64,000 nucleotides of DNA from Dolomedes plantarius (Eukaryota > Arthropoda > Arachnida > Araneae > Dolomedidae). Location of the stretch: positions 62,384,693 through 62,448,692 of the forward strand of contig OU015501.1 of assembly GCA_907164885.2 (NCBI GenBank), written 5' to 3'. The notes under the pieces are model-generated. The model had not been told where the DNA came from and ran no database searches. It saw only the letters and a program-made list of their open reading frames with translations. Below are positions 11,942 through 23,250 of this stretch, in pieces; within the stretch, counting starts at the first letter, position 1, and every line of letters begins with the position of its first letter. The translations under genes were made by a program, and so were the position numbers.

Positions 11942-12099
11942 GGGCCAGTGGAGAAAAGAAAAGCCTCTACTGTACTCAGCAAATTTTCGTATAATGAGAG
12001 CGTTATGACGTAGAACGTAGGCCAGTGTAGATAAGAAAAGCCTGTACTGTGCTCAGCAGATTTTCGTATAATGAGAGCGTTATGACATAGAACGTAGGC
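11942..12099. repeat. Two-copy tandem repeat, ~77-bp unit
   Basis: The unit GGCCAGTG...GAACGTAG occurs at about 11943 and again at about 12020 with few differences. The core TTTTCGTATAATGAGAGCGT is identical in both. An overlapping minus-strand frame (12003-12236) has no recognised domain. Confidence 0.85.
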
Positions 12100-13240
12100 C
12101 GCTGGAAATACCCAACTACGTTAGGATAGACTACATGCGGAGTTGTAAAATTTAAGGAATTCTTGTTAGATTCATACACGAATTCATTGAGGAAATAGTT
12201 TACTTTCGTCGTATTTGGCATGGTTACCCTAATCACATATCAGCGCTCGGGCAATACCTGACGCAAAGCTGAGCAAAACTGTTCAGAACAATGTAAGACG
12301 TATATTTTGTTTATTTTGTCTAGCCCGCAGTAAAATTAATGAATAGGTAGCGAAAATTTGTGTCATAATGGCACAATGCAGTGCAATATATAAAACTTTA
12401 CAGCTAGCATAAAAGGGAGTGGTAAATGAGTACAACAGTTTAACAGTATTATATGTAGACTAGAAGGTAACCCGTCATTTTGACGTCATAATACTAATAA
12501 TGATGTCATAATGGAAAAAGTATATGAAAGTTAAAAAATATCCCGAATTATCTAACAATATTGCATTTAATCCACACCTTGTAAAAGCAAACCCTTTCAT
12601 TATTTTTTATTTATTTAGTTTTTCATGCGATTGGAGAAGTAGACTGCTATCCAGTTTTTTACAGCTCACTACGCGATATGAATACTTGAGCTACTTGATT
12701 CATTCACATTCAAGTTTGTTTACTTTCAGAATTCATCGCAAAAGTAAACAGATTTTTAAAAACTGTTAAATATGCAGCTAAAAGCATCCAATTTTTTTCA
12801 GTTCTGAATGTTTTATAGAAAAATAGGCTGAACAAACGTGATTTGATGGAGAATATATTAGTTTTTAGGTGAGAAAAAATTCTGATCCACATCTGAAATC
12901 GAAATTAGGCCTAACCGACTGTTTGTTTACTGAGGGCTTCAATTGAAAGATGAGTACAGCCCGGAAGTGTTATACAGAGACAACGGCTATTATATATATA
13001 ATGTTATAAAAACTTCATATGAATGCATAGGTGAGCGGTCACCAAAGATTATATACTTTCAATTCAAAAAATTAAATTAGTATAGAATTAATACTTTAGA
13101 TTATATATTAGAATGATATAAAGTAAGAAAATTAGTGGGTTCAACAAACTTAAACAGGGGATTTTCTAATAGTATACGACGGAGACAAAACAAAAATAAA
13201 ATAATTATTCAATTATGTATAAACTAACGCCTTATGAATA
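12100..13240. other. No recognisable gene
   Basis: AT-rich presumed intronic DNA. A strong acceptor (TTTACTTTCAG) at 12729 precedes a 14-nt segment to a GT at 12744. It does not fit the phase of neighbouring candidate exons, so I did not call it. Confidence 0.45.
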
Positions 13241-13440
13241 GTACAAATGGTTTTTTTAATACAAAATTTGCAACTTTAACTAGCAGACACTTTTTCTATC
13301 TACTATTTCGGTTTTTATTGTTAACCCTTTGTCTCTTTGGTACTTTCTGACTCAATTTTTCAGTGTTTATTGAGCTGTTTCTGCTGAAACGCTCTTCCTA
13401 AAAATTATTGCCTCTAACGAATAATTTACATTTGAATTAG

Positions 13441-13497
13441 ATCCATTCCGCTTTACAAGTGAAGAATCAGACTCAAGTGATGAAGAAACTAATACAA
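13441..13497 (+). CDS. Candidate micro-exon 3a (57 nt)
   Basis: The acceptor is TTTGAATTAG and the donor gtaaat. In phase 1 to 1 it encodes PFRFTSEESDSSDEETNT, a strongly acidic, Ser-rich peptide. The length is divisible by three. It follows micro-exon 2 in phase, and the junction codon is GAT. Phase 0 is also open, so the phase call depends on the rest of the series. Confidence 0.5.
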
Positions 13498-13990
13498 GTA
13501 AATATATCCAATACTCAATATCTTTATAACACCGAACTTGAAATTGTTGTTTATTCTAGTGTTTAAGAAATACAATTTAATAGTCTTAGATAATAAAAGC
13601 ACGTGAAGTGTTTGTAATCTATATCAACAGAAGAAAGGACTTCTTACGATATAATTAGTAACAACCCACTGTCCTTCAGTGCAACTTCTGAATGACTGGA
13701 CCTATTCTCAATGAAAAGCTAAAAAAGGACAACCTTTATTTTTCTGTTGGTATTTTCTGATCACTGATGTATCAAACAAAATCAAACAAAGTACAAATGG
13801 TTTTTTTAATACAGAATTTGTAACTTTAACTAGCAGACACTTTTTGTATCTACTATTTCGGTTTTTATTGTTAACCCTTTGTCTCTTTGGTAATTTCTGA
13901 CTCAATTTTTCAGTGTTTATTGAGCTGTTTCTGCTGAAACGCTCTTCCTAAAAATTATTGCCTCTAACGAATAATTTACATTTGAATTAG

Positions 13991-14047
13991 ATACATTCCG
14001 CTTTACAAGTGAAGAATCAGACTCAAGTGATGAAGAAACTATTACAA
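13991..14047 (+). CDS. Candidate micro-exon 3b (57 nt), duplicate of 3a
   Basis: It has the same length, acceptor and phase as 3a, and a better donor (gtaagt). The peptide TFRFTSEESDSSDEETIT differs from 3a at two positions. It keeps the frame and both splice sites after duplication. The junction codon with 3a is AAT. Confidence 0.5.
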
Positions 14048-14694
14048 GTAAGTATTTCCAATACTCAATATCTTTATAACACCGAACTTGAAATTGTAGT
14101 TTATTCTAGTGTTTAAGAAATACAATTTAATAGTCTTAGATAATAAAAGCACGCGAAATGTTTGTAATCTATATCAACAGAAGAAAGGACTTCTTACGAT
14201 ATAATTAGTAACAACCCACTGTCCTTCAGTGCAACTTCTGAATGACTGGATCTTATTCTCAATGAAAAGATAAAAAAGGACAACTTTTTTTCTGTTGGTA
14301 TTTTTCTGATCAATGATTAACAAGTGCATATATTTTTAATTATGTTTTTTGTAATTGAAAATAAATCGTAAGAGGCAGTGCGCATGTTTTTCCAAAATAT
14401 CTTAGATTAATCGTTTTAAGAAACAACTATTATTTATTTTGAATATTGATAGACATCAATAATTCAGTGACCTGTAAAAATTAATGTCTCATGAATTCAA
14501 TATTTTAAAAGCTATGCGCTTTTTATTTGGACGTCTACTTTCATAAAACAACACAGATTTGAAAAATATATATTTGTTGATCTGCGAATAGAAAAATAAT
14601 GATAAAATATTCTCCATAGTTTAACTTGTGGGTTAAGGTTTGCAAAGTTTGAGTGTCGTGACGGAAATACAATCCGATACCAGTCACTCTATTG
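14048..14694. other. No recognisable gene
   Basis: The rest of the second 550-bp unit, then AT-rich sequence with no supported feature. Confidence 0.5.
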
Positions 14695-15121
14695 CAGCGG
14701 TTTCCAACCTTCATGCTACTACGCCTCCCTAAAAAGAAATTTTTTTCGGCGCCTCCCTAAAAAAATTTTTCCGCGCCCCCCCAAAAAATTTTTTTTCCGC
14801 GCCCCCCCCAAAAAAAATTTTTCTTTCCGCGCCTCCCTATCCTTTAATAGATATAATAATATAGACACGCTTTAAATAATAATAACTTTATTACGAAAAA
14901 ATGAAAACTACAATTAAGAGAATAATAACAAGATTTTGCTAAAACAATACGAACATGCATATTTATTTTTTTTATTAAATTACTAATTAAACTACATCTA
15001 GCGCATCAAAATTTAATGCGAGGGTCGTTGCTTTTTATTGGCACAAATTTTATCAAATTTTGGGGGACATTGTGAAGAGTGCCGTTCGTAACTCTTTTTC
15101 GACTATTAACCTGGTTCAATA

Positions 15122-15337
15122 TTAGGTTTTCATTGCAGCCAGTGCCGAAAAGCCCGTTTCGCATAAATAAGACGTTACAAACGTTAGAAGCACTTGCATT
15201 GGTTTGCAATAAAAAGATTCATACTCTCTACTAAGATTCACCCAAAATTGAATTATGAAACTTTCATTTTGAAACTTTTGATTTAGTGAGCTGTCGCATG
15301 ACAATTCTATCAATTTTTCTTTTTCGATGGTTTTCAA
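15122..15337 (-). pseudogene. hAT transposase C-terminal fragment
   Basis: The minus-strand frame carries FWVNLSREYESF and then TSYLCETGFSALAAMKT, matching the C-terminal dimerisation region of hAT transposases (the C-E-x-x-F-S pattern). Upstream catalytic parts are absent, so the element depended on another copy for movement. Confidence 0.75.
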
Positions 15338-15364
15338 CTCAAATCTATTTATAGATATTATGGT

Positions 15365-16171
15365 TTATTTGATTATTTATAGACTAGCTGAAAACCCGCA
15401 CTTCCCTACGGAGTACATTCAAATTAAATACAACAATCAAAGTATGCAATTAATGCCAAAAAAAATAATAAATATAAATATATATATTTATAACAAATAC
15501 GACGATCAATGTATACAATTGATGAAAAAAAATATATTTATAAAAAAATCGTAAGGGATATTTTTATAGACAAAATAATGTAGAAAAAAATATTCAAATT
15601 AAATGTAACAGGACATACTAAAGAATATAGTACAGTTAATATAGTACGGTTTGAGGAACATAATATCTTCTATTGTATTTTAATATTTTTTTGAATAATG
15701 TCCAATCGTCTGCCGCATTAGCAAGAAAAAAAATATTTTTTTTTGTCTATTTAGTTGTTATGCACGTGACGATAAATTTATTTAAAGTACCAGAAAAAGA
15801 AATCACGTGATCAGCATTTAATAAATTAAATTTTAAAAATTAATCTTTAAAAATTCACCAAAAATCAGAAAATGGAGGTAAAGATTCCAAAAAGATTTCA
15901 TTTTAAAGGAATTTTTAGGATCTTTCTCGTGATATAAATTTTATAACCCACAAATTATAATTTTAAATGCAAAGTTAAAAAAAAGTTACTAAAACAGCTT
16001 AAAAATTTAATTTAAAAAAATCTAAGAAGAATTTTTCAAAAATCTTTCTTAGTGCACCCCTACACTATAAGAAGAATCACCATGCAAAATTTCAGCCCTT
16101 TAGGTCCAGCGGTTTTGTCTGTGCGTTGTATGTCAGGCAGTGAGTCAGTCAGTTACGGAACTGTTTTATAT
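15365..16171 (+). mobile_element. Dispersed ~0.78-kb retroposon, copy 1
   Basis: Its body starts near 15383 with ACTAGCTGAAAACCCG and ends in TCAGTCAGTTACGGAACTG followed by TA repeats. The sequence ATAGATATTATGG occurs on both flanks (about 15351 and 16174), which looks like a target duplication of 13-15 bp and supports LINE-type insertion. Related copies lie at 22458, 23246 (reverse) and 46357. No coding sequence is visible, and I do not know which autonomous family mobilises it. Confidence 0.7.
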
Positions 16172-16251
16172 ATATAGATATTATGGTATGAGCACTGATT
16201 TTTTGTTAAAAAGTTTTGGCTCCTCCCAGGTTGGAAACCGCGGCTCTATTG

Positions 16252-17140
16252 TGAAATCAAGTGGTGCGCCGCCTGGTACCCACCATTATCACACAATAAC
16301 TGTAGCGCTCTGGATTCAACCGACCAACCACCTCTAGAAAACCAACGCGAGAAAAAAAAAAAAAAATAGATCGATTCCTTCGGATTACAATTACTGAGGG
16401 TGGAGTGTTACCAGACAGCTAGGCGCTATATGCATAACGCCTACAGAATAGGGGGGGGGGGGAAATCCTGTTAAATTGTCTATTCTCTACAATATTTTTT
16501 AATTTACATATTTAAATTATGTGTCAATATCTGTCAAGCAGCAATAACCACAAACGCAAAATTGCACTTTAAAAATCTTCAGTCCACAGTAACACGAAAT
16601 ATACATATATAGCAGTAACGTTGTATGATATATACTACAGTTATACACAATTACATAGATAAAGTTCATTATTTTAACGTATTTCAGGATGAAATTTCTC
16701 CATTATTTAGTGGATCTCATTTCCTATTAAATCTTTCTTCTCACCCTTGTTAAAGTTTTCAAAGTATTTTTAAGTACTCCCCGATTAATTAAAAAACCAT
16801 TATAAAAATTAAAAGCACCACAAATTACTCTATAATTTCACAAATGGTGACGGAATATGTTTAATTAAACCAACCCACTCTGCAGAAAGAATTATAAATG
16901 CTGAAATAAGATGACGATAAATGGATAATGTCTGTTTAATAACTGTAATAAATTCAGATTACAGTAAATTCATCGAGATCAATCCTTAAACGGAGAGAAT
17001 TGTAGTGATCCCAATGTATTCAACGGTGTTTTTACAACGATGTGCTAGAGGAGTTTATTACTAGAAACTCATGAATAGGTTGGAGAGATGTTTGCTTCTT
17101 TAGCCTTTTGGGAATCCTCAATGAAGGCAGTGAATATGTA
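16252..17140. other. No recognisable gene
   Basis: AT-rich sequence with a G run near 16450. A TATTTCAG acceptor-like site at 16687 is followed by an acidic reading (DEISPLF), but the donor is weak and it was not called. Confidence 0.45.
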
Positions 17141-18553
17141 CACTCATGGACAAAAAAATTAGCGCACCAAGAAAAAATTGCGGGATCGTAACGAAACTTG
17201 CAATGAAGGTACATGTCGGGGAGATATGCAAATGATTAGAAATGCAGCGTGATTGCGCATTACGTATAGCCGGTGGAGGGCGTTGAACATCGTACTCTGT
17301 GGAGTATAAAACAGGTAACCAAAGCTTGTTTGAGAGTTCTGAATCATTTACAAAGGAAGAACTGAGATAGCCATGCCATTATGCCGTGTTCGAAGACAAT
17401 ATAAGCAGTTGTCGCAGTTTGAGAGGGGGAGAATCGTCGGGATGATGGAAGCTGGGTGGTCAGCTAGGCGAGTAGCTCGTCAATTAGGCCGCTCTGATTG
17501 TGTTGTGAGGAGGTGTTGGGACCAGTGGACCCGAGAGATGTCATGTACACGAAGACCAGGCTCATAACGCCCTCGACAGACCAGTCGTCGAGAAGACCGC
17601 CACATCGTAAGAAATGCACGCGTACAGCCAACTGCTTCATCGGCCGCCATCCAGGCACAGGTAGCACCTTCACTAGGGGCCTCTGTGTCTTCTCGAACCA
17701 TACGAAGGCGCCTGGCTGAAGAACAGTTGGTATCGCGGCACCCATTACGTGTGCTGCCCTTGACGCCCACCCATCGACGCCTCCGTTTGGAGTTTTGCCG
17801 CGCACGAGGAAACTGGACTGTAGCGGAATGGAACCAGGTCGTCTTTAGCGACGAATCCAGATTCAATCTCGGCAGTGATGACAATCGTGTTCGTGTGTGG
17901 AGAGCCCGTGGTGAACGCTTCAATCCTGCCTTTGCTGTACAGCGACCCATCGCTCCCACAGCTGGTGTGATGGTATGGTGTGCCATTGCCTACAATACAC
18001 GGTCACCCCTAGTATTGTTCCGTGGCACCATGACATCCCAGCGGTATGTTCATGAAATCCTGCAACCACATGTGTTGCCACTCATGCAACGGCTCCCAGG
18101 AGCCATTTTTCAACAAGACAATGCTCGGCCTCATACGGCAAGGGTGTCACAAGACTGTCTCCGCACTGTTACTACCCTTGCTTGGCCTGCCCGATCCCCA
18201 GATTTGTCTCCAATCGAGCATATCTGGGATCATTTGAGACGACGAGTTGGGCATCCCACGAGTTTGAACGAACTAGAGTCAAGGTTACAGCAAATATGGA
18301 ACAAAATGTCTCAAGACATCATACAGAACTTGTATGACTCAATGCCCGATCGTATCGCATCGTGCATTCGCGCTAGAGGGGGTCCAACGGAGTATTAACT
18401 CCTCCGTTCTTTTGCCTTTTTCTCTGAAAAAAATTATCCTTTTTCTTTGATTTTCTTATCATTTACTTATATCAAAGTAGTCATTACGGATGTAAAATTT
18501 CGTTTCATTTTGACGACTCCTTTTTGGTGCGCTAATTTTTTTGTCCATGAGTG
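17141..18553 (+). mobile_element. Complete Tc1-type element, 1413 bp
   Basis: Terminal inverted repeats of 30 identical bases (CACTCATGGACAAAAAAATT and so on) lie at 17141-17170 and 18524-18553. TA lies immediately outside both ends. The identical ends and near-open transposase suggest recent insertion. Confidence 0.95.
17373..18398 (+). pseudogene. Tc1-family transposase, one nonsense codon
   Basis: From ATG 17373 the frame runs 341 positions to TAA at 18398, with a single TAA at 17565-17567. The N-terminus has paired helix-turn-helix features (FERGRIVGMMEAGWSARRVA). The catalytic triad is Asp in VVFSDESRF (about residue 160), Asp in IFQQDNARPH (about 249) and Glu in SPDLSPIEHIW (about 282). 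There are 32 residues between the second Asp and the Glu, two fewer than the 34 usual in Tc1. This could be a lineage trait or a small deletion. As it stands the stop truncates the product ahead of the catalytic domain. Confidence 0.9.
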
Positions 18554-18555
18554 TA

Positions 18556-20683
18556 TTATCTTTCATGATATTCCCTTCATCGTGAGGTTGTAAAAATCGT
18601 GTGATCAGTATATCCTCTGCAATTTTTTCCTGAAATGCTCTCTTCAGCATGAACGCTAAATTCTGGGGAAACTAACCACAGCTTTAAACGTCGATGAATT
18701 GTTAAGAAATTTTACACTTTTAAAATAATTGTTTACTTCGTTTGTCAGTAACGGGTAACAGTATGCTTTTTAAGAGCATTGCTTTACTTCAGCTTAAAAA
18801 TTTTGCTTTGGGGCTTCTTGTGGGAATGATAAGTTACTTAACATATGTTCTTCAGGATTTAAAAACTAAAGAGGATTTGCGTGTCAAGCAGGAAATAAGA
18901 ATCCTAACACGACATTGCGGGTTTAAAAGATTATTTCTTTTGTTGAAAAAACTACCGAGCGATATCATCTAAATTCTTTAGTTATTGTTGAAGATCAAAC
19001 CTTTGTATATGCAACTCGTTACTTTTTTCCCACACAAGATATGCAGTTTTTTTCTGATTTATGATCCCCAAGTCCTAGCTTTTTTTATGATATACCTGTG
19101 ATGTAAAAGTTTAGAGATTTTTAAGAACTACATTTAAATAGCAGCCTATGCTAACACTTGTATAGTAAATTATACATCTTCCCAACGCATATCTAATAAT
19201 ACCTTGAATTATTTTTTTACAATGCAGAGGGATTGTCTCAAGGACATTTGCTCGTCTACACAGCGATAATGTTGGCTTCTTTATCATGGTAGTTCTGTTT
19301 AGCTAAACCAATATCGCTCCCTATAAGTGGACAACACATGAACGTCCAGGACTTATCCGGGATTTGAACCCGAGCCTACAGATGAATTAAATTTAAAGGC
19401 CTATATGTTGATCGTACAAACGGTTGATTTATATTTATTCGTATTACCGCTAAACGCAATTGGAAGTACTTAGAGAAAAAGTCAAAAGGTCGTACCTTTC
19501 AGTTTTGAAGAAGTGTCAGTTTTTATTGGTATTGCTTCTTTTGCTTGATTGTATACTTGTGAGCCTCTCCCAATACAAAATGGTCCTTAAGATTATCAAA
19601 ATTACCAGTTCACAAGCACGAACTGCGTTCCATGCTAAGGCTAAATGACGTTACACACTGCGTTCCATGCAAGTCTAATGTATCAATTCTGCAGCCTTCG
19701 GGTTGATAATTTAAAAATTAAGTTTTGCTCAATTCACATTAACCTTATTGCTGTCGGAGTAAAGTAAAAATCTCTAACAACTGAGCCCCAAAGTATTATT
19801 CGTCAACAATCTAGATTCGAAGCTATTCGAAGCCGTTATTTTGGATTAGTATTGAGTAGAAATTAATGCCGACATATCACTCGAAGAAATATTGAGCCCC
19901 AAGACTTACTTTTGAATGTATTTACTTTAAAAGTTTTCCTCTGTTCGTGTGATACTTTGAAATAAATGAAATGAATGTTACCAGGAAATTATGACTATCC
20001 ATAAAGACGAGGTTATTAACTTAGACACTAACTTTGCGAAATATCCTTGAGAATTTCGTAAAATTCGAGGAATGAAAAACATCATCGAATTATTATAATT
20101 TTCTGTAAATTTAGCTCAATATGTTTACGTAGGCTGCGATATGAATCGGGAGAATGCGCCAACAGAAAAAGCAGCAGGGTATAGAGACAAAGTTAAGTGA
20201 GTTTTGGATTCAAATTTCAACTATAAAATAAAGGGATTTTATTGTAATTTTACTTTTTTATTCAAATCTGCATGTATGCTTGTATAAAAAGAAAAATAAC
20301 TTCTAGATCAGTGTTCGTGTATTACCTTTTTATATGATATTTATAACTTAAAATTATTAACAATAAGGGAGATTTTGAAAAAATGTAATATTTTAAAGCT
20401 TAAGATCGTGAGATTTTAGAGTTATGCAATACATTGGGAGGTTTCCATTTTAATGAAGATAAATTCCCGTCTCATATTGCAGTCATGCATTTTTGTGCAT
20501 AACATTAAACTAATGCTTCAGCTTTAAAATTACGTTTTCTTTGTCTGGATTACAGCGAGCAATGAGGATTTTGGAACCTAGGAATATTATTATTATTTAT
20601 TATTTATGCTGTACAATGCGATGAACTCCTCAAAATACCTTGTTTTCTGCGATTCAAACACTGTAGATAAGTTTGATATACAT
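18556..20683. other. Mostly featureless; one hydrophobic frame
   Basis: AT-rich sequence. A plus-strand frame near 19502-19590 encodes a Leu-rich hydrophobic run (CQFLLVLLLLLDCILVSLSQ) like a signal peptide, but it has no ATG. At 20556 a good acceptor (GGATTACAG) precedes SNEDFGT and then a stop in phase 1, which could be a decayed exon of the micro-exon series. Neither is firm. Confidence 0.35.
19310..19400 (-). repeat. tRNA-derived SINE fragment
   Basis: On the minus strand CTCGGGTTCAAATCCCGGAT is an excellent Pol III B box with flanking T-stem pairing. The part before it does not fold into a complete tRNA, so it is more likely a SINE head than a working tRNA gene. Confidence 0.5.
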
Positions 20684-21987
20684 CAGAAGGTCGTTCGCAC
20701 ATTATGGCAGCGATTTTGTAACTTATTTTTGTCGTTTGCATTTTGAGATTAAAAAGTTGGCAACTTCAGAATAATCTTCTGGTACTGTTTTCTTTTGATT
20801 AGAATGTAAAATAAAAGATTTATTCTGAAAATGACTCCTAAATTTGATAGACGGTCTCGAATGTTACGTAACTGCGCTTTCCAAGGAGAAATATTCGTAT
20901 CAACAAATTATAAAGCGGTGTAAAAATCGCGGATATGGCGTTTCAAAAAAGGTATTTATAATATATTAAATTTGAAAGGAAAATAGTGTCTAACTGAAAG
21001 TAAAAATGAAAACATAACCGCGAAACCTCATCCTAAAACTGTTAGAACGCAGGTAAATATCAAGAATCTGAAGTTCCTGATCCTAAAAGAAAATCCGCCG
21101 ACTCAAAGATCCATTGCATCGAAACTAGGAATGTCTTCTGGCACTGTGAGTAAAATCATTCATAAAGATTTCAAGTTCCAAAAGTTGTTTAAACCTAAAG
21201 TTCATCTGCTTTTGCGAAAGCATATTGTTGAAAGAAAAACAAATGGTAGAAAATTGTATGAAAAACTCCTAGCTCCTGAAAAATGGAAATTTATGGTAAC
21301 AGTCGATAAGGCATGGGTGTATTTAAGTGACTGTAATAAAAAAGAGTAATTTTTTATTGCACAACTGACGGGAATGACCATACGAAATGGCTTCGTCAGT
21401 TTACAGAAAAGTTTCCAAAGGTATTTATGATAGTTGCAGGATTTTGTTACAACGGCAAGTTAAAAATCAAAAAAGTCTCAAGTAAAGCCAAAATTAACTC
21501 ACTCTACTATCAGCAGAAAATTTTAGAACCAATTTTTGAAAAAGAAATTCCAGCCTTATATGGTTAGGACATTGATAAAGTTGAGCTTCATATGGACAAA
21601 GTCTCTAGTCACACGTCTAATTTACTGCCCCTTATTTAGCAAAGAAAGAATCAGAAACAGGAATAAAGTGTATCCCATTTAATGAAATACCTGTAAAATC
21701 ACCTGACGCGTCTCCAATGGACTTTTGAGCTTTCGGTTTATTTAAACGAGCCTCAGGAGAACGGCATCCAACAACACTGAACCGACTTTGGAAAACTATC
21801 CAAGAGGAATGGGGTAAAATTGACATGGCAGTACAAACGAAAAAATTACTTTCATGGAAAATTCGAGTTAGAGCTGTTGTCAAGAACTATGGCTATTAGA
21901 TAGAAGCAAATCGCCGCATAAAATACGGCATATATACATAAAAATTAACTATCAAAATCGTTTCCATAAAGAGCGAACGACCTTCTG
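20684..21987 (+). mobile_element. DD41D mariner-type element, full length but decayed
   Basis: Inverted repeats of about 35 bp (CAGAAGGTCGTTCGC... at 20684-20718 and its complement at 21953-21987, about five mismatches) bound a 1304-bp unit. TA follows the right end. The left flank reads CAT instead of TA. The right end matches the 3' end of the truncated copy at 2594-2628. Confidence 0.85.
20831..21905 (+). pseudogene. DD41D-type transposase, multiply broken
   Basis: It starts at ATG 20831 with MTPKFDRRSRMLRN. The best open part is 21062-21349, with a helix-turn-helix (RSIASKLGMSSGTVSKIIHK) and the first catalytic region (FMVTVDKAWVYLSDCNKK). The second Asp lies in a HMDKVSSHTSN-like stretch and the third in VKSPDASPMDF. 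About 41 residues separate the last two Asp residues, the spacing reported for rosa-type elements. Several stops and frameshifts make it inactive. Confidence 0.8.
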
Positions 21988-22078
21988 TACGCGATTTCAA
22001 TGAATATTGTAAAACTGCATGATCTCTTAACAGATCTGTAATTTTTTCTCTCATTTAATAATTCATATCATTTAATAG

Positions 22079-22123
22079 CTTGTGATAGCTGGTCAACTGA
22101 TTATGGAGAGGAAACCTTATCAG
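22079..22123 (+). CDS. Candidate micro-exon 4 (45 nt)
   Basis: The acceptor is CATTTAATAG and the donor the consensus gtgagt. Phase 1 to 1 gives CDSWSTDYGEETLS. The junction codons are ACT with exon 3b and GAT with exon 5. The peptide is acidic like exon 3. Confidence 0.45.
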
Positions 22124-22233
22124 GTGAGTTTGATTCATAATATTCACTTGAATTATGCACATCTGTAAAACTTATAAGTAGATTTTATTATTTTATCTGT
22201 AAGTTGAATTATATTGCTTAACAAATAAGGAAG

Positions 22234-22269
22234 ATGAATTATTTCCTGGAGACGATTCGAGCCCTAGCG
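22234..22269 (+). CDS. Candidate micro-exon 5 (36 nt)
   Basis: The donor is consensus gtgagt. The acceptor is weak: AAGGAAG at 22233 keeps phase 1 to 1 (ELFPGDDSSPS), while AATAAG at 22229 would give a 40-nt exon that does not fit the phase. The peptide has the same acidic and Ser-rich character as its neighbours. Confidence 0.35.
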
Positions 22270-22457
22270 GTGAGTTTTAATACAATGTATATTCATTTGA
22301 ACTATTTATATCGGTATAATGCGTCAATACACTGAATTATTGAAATTACAACTCCAAGAAGGGAAGTTGAGATTGCCCAAAACTTACGGACTCAATTCGT
22401 TAGATGACTAATAAGACTTGATAATGTTCCTCAATCGAAAGAACAAATTTATAGATG
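22270..22457. other. No recognisable gene
   Basis: Presumed intronic AT-rich DNA up to the retroposon copy. Confidence 0.4.
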
Positions 22458-23158
22458 ACTAGCTGAATACCCGTGCTTCGCTACGGCGTACATTCGATTT
22501 AAATACAACAGTCAATGAATGCAATTAATGCCAAAAAGAAATATATATATATATATATATATATATATCATAACAGATATTTTTATAGGCAAAATAATTT
22601 AGAAGAAAATATTCAAATTAAATACAACGGTCAATGTATGTAGTTAATTTGTATGTTTAATATCCATAAAACATACTAATTTGAATTAAATTCTTAAACT
22701 TCAATCTCAATTAGTATAGTGGTTAAATTTCATATTTTGCCATATTTTAATATTTGTTTTGTCAATTTATTTCGTTCTCATGCACGTGATGCAAAATTAA
22801 TTTAAAGTACCACAAAAAGAAAAGAAACCATGTGATCAGTAAAAATTAATCTTTAAAACTTCACCAAAAATCAAAAATAGAGGTAAAGATTCAAAAAAGA
22901 TTTCATTTTAAAGAAATTTTTATGATCTATCCCGTGATGTAAATTTTATAACCCTCAAATTATTATTTTTAATGCAAACTTAAAAGAATGTTACAAAAAA
23001 CAGCTTAAAAATTTAATTTGAAAAAATGTAAGAATTTTTCAAAAATCTTTCTTAGTGCACCCCTGCACTATAAGAAGAATCGCCATGCAAAATTTCAACC
23101 CTTTAGGTCCAACGGTTTGGTCTGTGCCTTATCTTTCAGTCAGTCAGTCACGGAACTG

Positions 23159-23160
<2 letters not shown>
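22458..23160 (+). mobile_element. Dispersed retroposon, copy 2
   Basis: It opens with ACTAGCTGAATACCCGTGC and ends TCAGTCAGTCACGGAACTG, like copy 1, and then runs straight into a long (TA)n tract. An internal (TA)n lies at about 22542-22569. Confidence 0.75.

Positions 23161-23245
<85 letters not shown>
23161..23245. repeat. (TA)n tract between inverted retroposons
   Basis: About 42 TA units separate copy 2 from the oppositely oriented copy 3. Confidence 0.95.

Positions 23246-23250
<5 letters not shown>

Larger units (their letters stand above)
13241..14325 (+). repeat. Tandem duplication of a 550-bp exon unit
   Basis: GTACAAATGG at 13241 recurs at 13791, and the two units are highly similar throughout. 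Each carries one 57-nt candidate exon with its own splice sites. The small number of differences points to a fairly recent duplication. Confidence 0.9.
14695..16243 (-). mobile_element. hAT derivative with 8-bp target duplication
   Basis: The left end CAGCGGTTTCCAACCT and right end AGGTTGGAAACCGCGG are inverted repeats with one mismatch. CTCTATTG occurs just outside both ends (14687-14694 and 16244-16251), the 8-bp duplication expected of hAT elements. The left subterminal region has tandem GCGCCTCCCT-like motifs. A retroposon at 15365-16171 was inserted later and interrupts the element. Confidence 0.85.

Noticed and set aside
12003..12236. A 77-codon minus-strand frame with some hydrophobic character.
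   Set aside because: It overlaps a 77-bp tandem repeat, shows no known motif and has no supporting splice sites.
12730..12743. A 14-nt segment between a strong acceptor and a GT.
   Set aside because: None of its phases links exon 2 (exit 1) to exon 3a (entry 1).
18742..18972. A 76-codon frame with a hydrophobic segment after a TTTGTCAG site.
   Set aside because: No ATG start, no donor in phase with the exon series, and no recognised domain.
19310..19400. A possible functional tRNA gene.
   Set aside because: Only the B box and T stem are convincing. The acceptor and D arms do not form.
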